Assembly: GCA_002395905.1 (NCBI GenBank)
Contig: DGVK01000083.1
Location: forward strand, 1-19,074
Direction: 5' to 3'
Source: Verrucomicrobia bacterium UBA4286
GTDB taxonomy: Bacteria > Verrucomicrobiota > Kiritimatiellia > RFP12 > UBA1067
Length of the DNA: 19,074 bases
The notes under the pieces are model-generated. The model made no database searches, was not told where the DNA came from, and saw nothing but the letters and a program-made list of their open reading frames with translations. Both the position numbers and the translations under genes were made by a program. Positions within the stretch are counted from its first letter, which is position 1. Each line of letters starts with the position of its first letter. This document shows, piece by piece, positions 14,258-19,074 of this stretch.

Positions 14258-15615
14258 TTGTCCCTGCCCTGCGTCGTCTGGCCGGCTCTGCTGCGGGCCT
14301 TGAGGAATATTCTGAGCGGCGCGCCTTCAAGCCCGAACCGCGCGCGTATCTGCTTTTCCATATAGGAGAGGTATGCCGTCGTCACGAGTTTCGGGTCGTT
14401 CACGAAAAGCCGCAGCGTCTGCGGGTTTGTCGAAACCTGCAGACCGTAGTAGATCTTGAGCCGCCTGCCCTTTATCATAGGCGACAGCGTCTTCTTGGAC
14501 GCCTTGGTTATGACGTTGTTGAGCATGCCTGTCGGGATGCGCTCCGAGGCCGAGGCCGCGGCGCGGTCGATCGCGTCGACAGTGCGGCGGATGTTGTAGC
14601 CCGACTTGTTGGAGCAGAACACTACAGGCGCGAACGACAGGAACGGCATCATCTGCCGCAGGGCGGCGAGCGCGTCCTTTTCTTTCATCCCCTCTTCAAG
14701 CGCGAGGTCCCACTTGTTCATTATGACGACGCACGCCCTGTTGGATTCAAGAATCTTTCCTGCGATGCGCTTGTCCTGCATGGTCGGGCCGATTGTCGGG
14801 TCCATGACCAGCAGAACCACGTCGGCCTCGGCGATCGCCGCCTCGCTGCGGAAGAGCGAAAACGTGTCGACGGAAGTCTTGCTCATCTTCGTATGAGGCT
14901 TCATGCCTGCCGTGTCGACAAGCATGTAGCGCCGCGCGTCGGGTCCGCTCCCGATCGTGAACGGGACCTCCACCGCGTCGCGCGTCGTCCCCGGGATGTC
15001 CGAAACTATCACGCGCGGCGCGTTTAGAAGACGGTTCACATAAGAGCTTTTGCCGACGTTCGGGCGCCCGACGATGGCGACCCTCAGCGGGCGCGCCGCC
15101 GCGTCTTCGGCGGCGGCCTGCGGCAGTTTCCCGGTGACGGACTGCAGAAGCGCCTCGATACCGCGGCCGTGCTCGGCCGAAGTCGCGCAGACGGGAAGGC
15201 CGAACCGCTCGAACTCCGCCGCGCGCCAGTCGTCGTCGGCCGTGTCGCACTTGTTCGCGGCGATCATGCACGGCACACCCGATTCCCTCACGCGCTTTAT
15301 GACCTCGGCGTCGAGCGGCGTTATGCCGGCGCGCGCGTCCACGACCACGACGCACACCGCCGAGTCCTCGACGGCAAGCGCGGCCTGGCTCTTGGTTTCG
15401 CTGTCCAGAGGGTCGTTCGTGACGGTCTTGTCGAAAGCGATGCCGCCCGTGTCGACGAGCATCACGCGCCGCCCGAGAATCTCGACCTCGCGCGTGACCC
15501 TGTCGCGCGTCACGCCGGGCTGGTCGAACACGATCGCGACGCGCTTCTTCGCGATCCTGTTGAAGAGCGCGCTCTTGCCCGTGTTGGGCCGGCCTACAAG
15601 CGAAACGACGTTCAT
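14254..15615 (-). CDS. der: Ribosome assembly GTPase Der (EngA)
   Basis: A double-GTPase of 453 residues needed for 50S subunit maturation. The first G domain has GRPNTGKS (8-15), DTGG and NKCD. The second has GRPNVGKSS (183-191), DTAGM and NKWD. A C-terminal KH-like domain ends in a basic tail. The first P-loop has Thr where Val is usual (GRPNVGKS), a conservative change that should still bind GTP. ATG 15615 is certain from the family N-terminus; longer upstream in-frame reading only covers corA in another frame. It shares one base with the corA stop (TGATG) and overlaps lepA by four. Confidence 0.96.
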   Translation of the reverse strand: MNVVSLVGRPNTGKSALFNRIAKKRVAIVFDQPGVTRDRVTREVEILGRRVMLVDTGGIAFDKTVTNDPLDSETKSQAALAVEDSAVCVVVVDARAGITPLDAEVIKRVRESGVPCMIAANKCDTADDDWRAAEFERFGLPVCATSAEHGRGIEALLQSVTGKLPQAAAEDAAARPLRVAIVGRPNVGKSSYVNRLLNAPRVIVSDIPGTTRDAVEVPFTIGSGPDARRYMLVDTAGMKPHTKMSKTSVDTFSLFRSEAAIAEADVVLLVMDPTIGPTMQDKRIAGKILESNRACVVIMNKWDLALEEGMKEKDALAALRQMMPFLSFAPVVFCSNKSGYNIRRTVDAIDRAAASASERIPTGMLNNVITKASKKTLSPMIKGRRLKIYYGLQVSTNPQTLRLFVNDPKLVTTAYLSYMEKQIRARFGLEGAPLRIFLKARSRAGQTTQGRDK

Positions 15616-16559
15616 CAGAACTTGCTCTTTCTGGAGAGGATGTAGAACACCGCCGCTATGAGCGCGCCGAGCCCGCCGGAGAAGCCCATCACGATGGCGA
15701 ACGAGTGCGGGTGGGACATGAACGGCAGCGTCTGCAGGTTCATGCCGTAGATTGACGCGACAAGCGTAGGCACGGCGAGAAGAATCGTCACCGCCGTGAG
15801 ATACTTCATCACGTTGTTGAGGTTGTTGTTGATGAGCGACGCGAATGTGTCGAGCGTCCCGTTGAGGATGTTTGCGTGGATCGTCGCCGTCTCCAGCGCC
15901 TGCTGGTATTCGACCATCGCGTCCTCCAGCTGGTCGCTGTCGTCCTCGGTGAGCACGACCTGGCGGGACGTGTTCGCGCGGGCGAGGGCGATGGTGTCGG
16001 CCTTGAGCGACGTCGTGAAGTAGACGAACGTCTTCTCGATGGTGAGCAGCTTCAAAAGCACCTTGTTGGAGATGGACTCGTGAAGCTCCTCCTCGAGCGC
16101 GTTCGTGCGCAGATGGATGTCGTGAAGATATCTGAGGAACAGCACGCCGCCGTGCCAGAGAAGCCGGAACGCGAAGCGGTACTTGTCCTTCGGCGGGCAG
16201 ACGCGGCGTATCTGGTCCAGAAACGCCGTCGTCACGGGCGTGCGCATGCTGCACACGGTGATGACGCTCTCGCCGGTGAGCACGATACCCAGCGGCACCG
16301 TGCAGTACGGCGCGACCTCGTCGCCCTCGACCGGACACGGCACATGCACGATGAGAAGCGTCGAATCGTCGTCATAGTCGAAACGCGGCCTCTCGTCGCG
16401 GTCGAGAGGGTCCGTGAGAAAGTCGCGCGGCACGTTCTTCGCCGCGATCACCGCTTCGAGCTCGGTGGTCGTAGGCTCGACCAGATTGATCCAGCAGGAC
16501 GGCGCGAAATCGGGCGTCTCCTTGAGACCCCCGTTTTCCCAGCGGTATATCGTCATCAT
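15615..16559 (-). CDS. corA: CorA-family magnesium/divalent cation channel
   Basis: The protein has 314 residues. The long cytoplasmic funnel ends in a pore helix, then two C-terminal membrane helices carry the diagnostic GMN filter (272-274, in YGMNLQTLPF) between them, and the protein ends in a basic RKSKF tail. The pentameric family mediates Mg2+ (or Co2+, Zn2+ in some members) flux. AAAGGAGG at 16566-16573 serves either of two adjacent ATGs, at 16559 (6 nt) or 16556 (9 nt), so the first residue may be one off. It lies between pheS, 23 nt upstream, and der. Confidence 0.92.
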   Translation of the reverse strand: MMTIYRWENGGLKETPDFAPSCWINLVEPTTTELEAVIAAKNVPRDFLTDPLDRDERPRFDYDDDSTLLIVHVPCPVEGDEVAPYCTVPLGIVLTGESVITVCSMRTPVTTAFLDQIRRVCPPKDKYRFAFRLLWHGGVLFLRYLHDIHLRTNALEEELHESISNKVLLKLLTIEKTFVYFTTSLKADTIALARANTSRQVVLTEDDSDQLEDAMVEYQQALETATIHANILNGTLDTFASLINNNLNNVMKYLTAVTILLAVPTLVASIYGMNLQTLPFMSHPHSFAIVMGFSGGLGALIAAVFYILSRKSKF

Positions 16560-16582
16560 GCCGCGCCTCCTTTCCCGGCCTC

Positions 16583-17593
16583 TTACGCCAGCTGGCTCAG
16601 GAACCTTACATCGTTTTCATACAGCCAGCGGATGTCCGGTATGCCGTACTTGATCATCGCGATGCGCTCGACGCCGAAGCCGAACGCATAGCCCGAAACC
16701 TTTTCGGGGTCGTAGCCGACGTGCCCGAACACTCGCGGATCGACCATCCCCGCTCCCGCGACCTCGATCCAGCCCGACTCCTTGCAGACGCGGCAGCCTT
16801 TGCCCTTGCAGAGATGGCAGCTGAAGTCGACCTCCACCGAAGGCTCGGTGAACGGGAAGAAGTGGGGGCGGAACCTCACCGTCACGCCGTCGCCCATCAT
16901 CTCGTGGGCGAAGTAGGCGAGAACGCTCTTGAGGTCGGCGAGCGAGACCGGCTTGGTGTCGACGTAAAGGCCCTCGATCTGATGGAAGTTGGCGGAGTGC
17001 GTCGCGTCGGTCGTGTCGCGGCGGTATGTGCGGCCGGGGCAGATCACGCGGATCGGCGGCTTGTTCTCCATCATCGTGCGGATCTGCACGGGCGAGGTCT
17101 GCGTTCTAAGAAGCGTGTCGTCGCCGAACCAGAACGTGTCGCTGCGGTCCATCGAGGGATGGTGCGGCGGAGTGTTCAGCGCCGTGAAGTTGTTGAAGCG
17201 GTTTTCAAGCTCGGGGCCGTCGGCGACGGTGAAGCCGAGGTGCCCGAATATGCGGGCAGTCTCCTCTATGACGCGCGAGAGCGGATGCTTGGCGCCGAGC
17301 GCGAACCAGCGGCCCGGCAGGGTGAGGTCGGCGTCGACCGGCTTCTCGGCGGCTGCGCCGCCGCCCTTGGAGGCGAGCGCCGCCTCGACTTCGGCGCGCC
17401 ACGCCTGCACCGCCTTGCCGAACGCAGGGCGCTCCTCTTTCGGGACGTCCTTCATCGCCTTGATGAGCGCAGGTATGGAGCCGTTGCGCCCGATGTATCT
17501 GACGCGAAGCGCCTCGACCGCGGCCGCATCTGCCGCCGCCGCAATTTCCGCAAGGCTCTCAGCCTTCGCCTTTTCTAGTTCTGCAAGTGTCAT
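16583..17593 (-). CDS. pheS: Phenylalanine-tRNA ligase alpha subunit
   Basis: This 336-residue protein is the catalytic subunit of class II PheRS. An N-terminal coiled-coil arm of about 85 residues binds tRNA. The aminoacylation core follows with TPPHHPSMDRSDTFW, RTQTSPVQIRTM, the motif 2 region PGRTYRRDTTDATHSANFHQIEGL and motif 3 GFGVERIAMIKYGIPDIRW. Four cysteines (259, 262, 267, 270) in CHLCKGKGCRVC form a zinc-ribbon-like element also seen in many bacterial PheS. pheT does not follow; corA does, so the beta subunit must be encoded elsewhere. The leader is about 18 nt with only a weak AAGG before ATG 17593. First gene of the minus-strand cluster. Confidence 0.96.
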   Translation of the reverse strand: MTLAELEKAKAESLAEIAAAADAAAVEALRVRYIGRNGSIPALIKAMKDVPKEERPAFGKAVQAWRAEVEAALASKGGGAAAEKPVDADLTLPGRWFALGAKHPLSRVIEETARIFGHLGFTVADGPELENRFNNFTALNTPPHHPSMDRSDTFWFGDDTLLRTQTSPVQIRTMMENKPPIRVICPGRTYRRDTTDATHSANFHQIEGLYVDTKPVSLADLKSVLAYFAHEMMGDGVTVRFRPHFFPFTEPSVEVDFSCHLCKGKGCRVCKESGWIEVAGAGMVDPRVFGHVGYDPEKVSGYAFGFGVERIAMIKYGIPDIRWLYENDVRFLSQLA

Positions 17594-17618
17594 AGCCTTA
17601 AAACCCTTTGAAGCGCAA

Positions 17619-17630
17619 ATTATACCATAA
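17619..17630 (-). promoter_or_regulatory. Extended -10 promoter of the pheS-corA-der-lepA operon
   Basis: Minus-strand TTATGGTATAAT has a perfect TATAAT (17624-17619) with a TGG extension and no good -35. Transcription should start near 17612, giving a leader of about 18-20 nt before the pheS ATG. There is no room for a T-box or Phe attenuator in the leader. Confidence 0.75.
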
Positions 17631-17697
17631 TTGCTTCCCGCGCGCTATGCCAAAATGACAAAGTGTCCGGAATATTGGCTTTGGGAATCACATAAAT

Positions 17698-17738
17698 GGC
17701 ATGAATATCGAATGATGTAATCACCAAAACGGCATGAA
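17698..17738. repeat. Pair of GGCATGAA direct repeats, 33 bp apart
   Basis: GGCATGAA occurs at 17698-17705 and 17731-17738, a 33-bp period (about three helical turns). An inverted partial copy, ATGCC, lies at 17647-17651. They sit in the 158-bp region between the stop of the second regulator and the pheS gene, upstream of the pheS promoter. They could be protein sites acting on pheS; no terminator-like hairpin was seen here. Confidence 0.4.
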
Positions 17739-17751
17739 AAACACTCTGCTG

Positions 17752-18909
17752 CTATCTTGTCGTCCCACGGGCGGAGGCGCGAAAGTCGCTCATGGACATT
17801 TTGCAGTGCTTCTTGAAGAGGTTTTTGAGGTATGTCGGATTCTTGTAGCCGCAAGCCGACGCTATGGTGTCCATCTTGTCCTGCGTTCCGGCCAGCAGTC
17901 GCTTCACCTCGTCCAGCCGCCGCTCGGTTATGGCGTCGAGGATGCTCCGCCCCTGGAGTTCGCGGAACCGAAGGTCGGCGAGGCGGCGCGAGCACTTGAG
18001 ATGCTTCACCACGTCCCTGACGCCGATGCCCTCAAGCGCGTGGCCATTGATGTAGGCGACGGCTTTCTGCACCAGTCGTCCGGCGTGCGATTCTTCCGCC
18101 GTCGATTCCCGCTGGACAATCTTCTTCACTCCGACGAGCAGCGTGCGTTTCGGCGTTTCCCGTTCCTGCATCATCGCGTCAAGAGTCTCTGCGGCAAGCC
18201 GACCCTCCTCCTCGAAGTTAGGCTGTACGGACGAAATGCGTGGACGTGCGTTCTCGCAGATGAGCGCGTCGTTGTCCACCCCTAGCACGGCCACGTCGCG
18301 CGGAACCTTTATTCGCCTTGCGGAAAGATGCTTGATGAGGTCAAATGCCCGGTCGTCGTTCGCGCAGAACACGGCGGCGGGACGCTTCAGCTTTGCGGCT
18401 GCCGACGGCTCGGATATCTCCTCGCACCACAGCCCCGCGTCGTTCAGCGCATTCCTGAACGCCGCGAACCGCGCCCGGCTCCAGTCCATCATGGGATCGG
18501 AATGGAGAAACGCATACGAATGAGCCACGCCCTGCCCCAGAAGGAAGTGCGCCGCCTTTCTCCCGATGTCCTCCGCAGAGTTGCGGATGAACGCGATGTT
18601 CTCGTTCCGTTCCTCCAGCGCACCGGCGTGGATGTCCATCACGATGGTGGGGATGGAGGTTTCCGCAAGCGGACCGACGGCGTCCTCTGTGTCGGGTATG
18701 GAAACGATGAATCCGTCCGTGCCGTCAGATATCGCCGCTCGGAGAACGTCAGCCGTTAGTTCGACCCTTGTGCGGACAATCCGCATGTCCCACGGCGAAC
18801 GCTCTCCGTAGCGCTCGTTCAAGTAGCGGAACACGCCCGCCAGCTTGTCCTGTCCGGCGATTCCGGCCATCTTGAGCGCGATGAAAACCTTTTTCTTCTT
18901 AGTTGGCAT
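17752..18909 (-). CDS. XylR-like transcriptional regulator (second copy)
   Basis: The protein has 385 residues with the same architecture as the 4917-6116 regulator: an N-terminal LacI-type sugar-sensor domain followed by an AraC double helix-turn-helix. Shared landmarks are VLGVDNDALICE followed by RPRISSVQPNF in the sensor, and CSRRLADLRFRELQG, then SACGYKNPTYLKNLFKKH in the DNA-binding part. The two are clear paralogs. ATG 18909 lies 8 nt past the -10 hexamer, so the mRNA is probably leaderless and no Shine-Dalgarno is possible. It is divergent from the gene beginning at 19007, its likely target, and the tandem TTGCCTG repeats between them are its likely operator. The ligand is unknown. 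Confidence 0.9.
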   Translation of the reverse strand: MPTKKKKVFIALKMAGIAGQDKLAGVFRYLNERYGERSPWDMRIVRTRVELTADVLRAAISDGTDGFIVSIPDTEDAVGPLAETSIPTIVMDIHAGALEERNENIAFIRNSAEDIGRKAAHFLLGQGVAHSYAFLHSDPMMDWSRARFAAFRNALNDAGLWCEEISEPSAAAKLKRPAAVFCANDDRAFDLIKHLSARRIKVPRDVAVLGVDNDALICENARPRISSVQPNFEEEGRLAAETLDAMMQERETPKRTLLVGVKKIVQRESTAEESHAGRLVQKAVAYINGHALEGIGVRDVVKHLKCSRRLADLRFRELQGRSILDAITERRLDEVKRLLAGTQDKMDTIASACGYKNPTYLKNLFKKHCKMSMSDFRASARGTTR

Positions 18910-18917
18910 GGCTTCGT

Positions 18918-18931
18918 ATTATACCATATCC
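18918..18931 (-). promoter_or_regulatory. Extended -10 promoter of the second XylR-like regulator
   Basis: Minus-strand GGATATGGTATAAT holds a perfect TATAAT (18923-18918) and the TGG extension. Only 8 nt separate it from the ATG at 18909, so the transcript would have at most one or two leader bases. Confidence 0.75.
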
Positions 18932-18932
18932 T

Positions 18933-18961
18933 TTGCCTGATATGTGATGATTTGTTGCCTG
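18933..18961. promoter_or_regulatory. Tandem 22-bp-period operator in the second divergent region
   Basis: TTGCCTG at 18933-18939 recurs at 18955-18961, again a 22-bp period, with weaker matches continuing downstream (T..., then T.AT). The second copy starts 39 bp before the -10 of the 19007 gene; in the first divergent region the matching distance is 37 bp. The repeat core is shorter than in the first region, so support rests on the shared period and position. Confidence 0.55.
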
Positions 18962-18985
18962 TTGCATTATTTTCATAGCCAGGCC

Positions 18986-18999
18986 GGATATGCTATAAT
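18986..18999 (+). promoter_or_regulatory. Extended -10 promoter of the partial gene at the right edge
   Basis: GGATATGCTATAAT ends at 18999 with a perfect TATAAT and TGC extension. ATG 19007 begins 8 nt after the hexamer, so the mRNA is probably leaderless. The -35 region (TTTCAT) is poor, consistent with activation from the tandem repeat. Confidence 0.7.
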
Positions 19000-19006
19000 C
19001 CTGCGC

Positions 19007-19074
19007 ATGAACATCAACAGGATAAATCCATCGACCCTCAAGATAACCGACATGCGCTTCGCCGACATCGACGG
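19007..19074 (+). CDS. N-terminus of a probable mandelate racemase/enolase-superfamily enzyme (cut by window edge)
   Basis: Only 22 complete codons are present. They read NPSTLKITDMRFADIDG after a short lead, which resembles the N-terminal capping strand (KITDMR/V...) of mandelate racemase/muconate lactonizing-type enzymes, including sugar-acid dehydratases. That recognition rests on a short stretch and is tentative. A divergent XylR-like regulator and the tandem operator suggest a sugar or sugar-acid catabolic gene. Confidence 0.5.
   Translation, partial: MNINRINPSTLKITDMRFADID

Noticed and set aside
17706..17727. TGATGTAATCA as a regulatory palindrome or transcription terminator
   Set aside because: The arms are only four bases with no U-tract, too weak to separate from chance.

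Overview
The window is about 19 kb of GC-rich, densely coding bacterial chromosome. The longest gene-free stretch is about 170 bp, and no rRNA, tRNA, CRISPR array, insertion sequence or prophage gene was seen. Two XylR-type AraC regulators, one beside a large secreted repeat protein and one divergent from a probable sugar-acid enzyme, together with an LptF/G permease that implies a Gram-negative envelope, suggest a glycan-foraging member of the PVC group (Kiritimatiellota, Lentisphaerota or Verrucomicrobiota). That taxonomic call is an inference from gene style, not from a marker phylogeny.

Layout. (1) 109-4901, plus strand: LptF/LptG-type permease, a SAM-dependent methyltransferase with no assigned substrate, and mutS, packed 4-28 bp apart. 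(2) 4917-8835: a minus-strand XylR-like regulator divergent from an 848-residue secreted protein built of three homologous modules. (3) 8987-12439, plus strand: a 56-residue 2[4Fe-4S] ferredoxin, an ArsP_2-type ten-helix membrane transporter, a YihY/BrkB membrane protein, an RmlD-like reductase and 5-formyltetrahydrofolate cyclo-ligase. Neighbouring genes here are mostly joined by stop/start overlaps. (4) 17593-12449, minus strand: pheS, corA, der and lepA in one tight operon, convergent with the previous group. (5) 18909-17752, minus strand: a second XylR-like regulator, divergent from a gene cut off at the window edge whose N-terminus resembles mandelate racemase/enolase-superfamily enzymes.

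Regulation is the most informative aspect. Six promoters share an extended -10 element close to TRTGSTATAAT, mostly without a good -35. At several of them the start codon lies only 7-8 nt past the -10 hexamer, which implies leaderless mRNAs. Each regulator/target divergent region holds a direct repeat with a 22-bp period just upstream of the target -10: TGCGCYAAAACATAA in the first and TTGCCTG in the second. This is the geometry expected for AraC-family activators. The window thus carries two copies of one circuit design (leaderless XylR-like sensor, tandem operator, divergent target) with different operator sequences, set among housekeeping genes for translation, GTPases, mismatch repair, folate and envelope functions.
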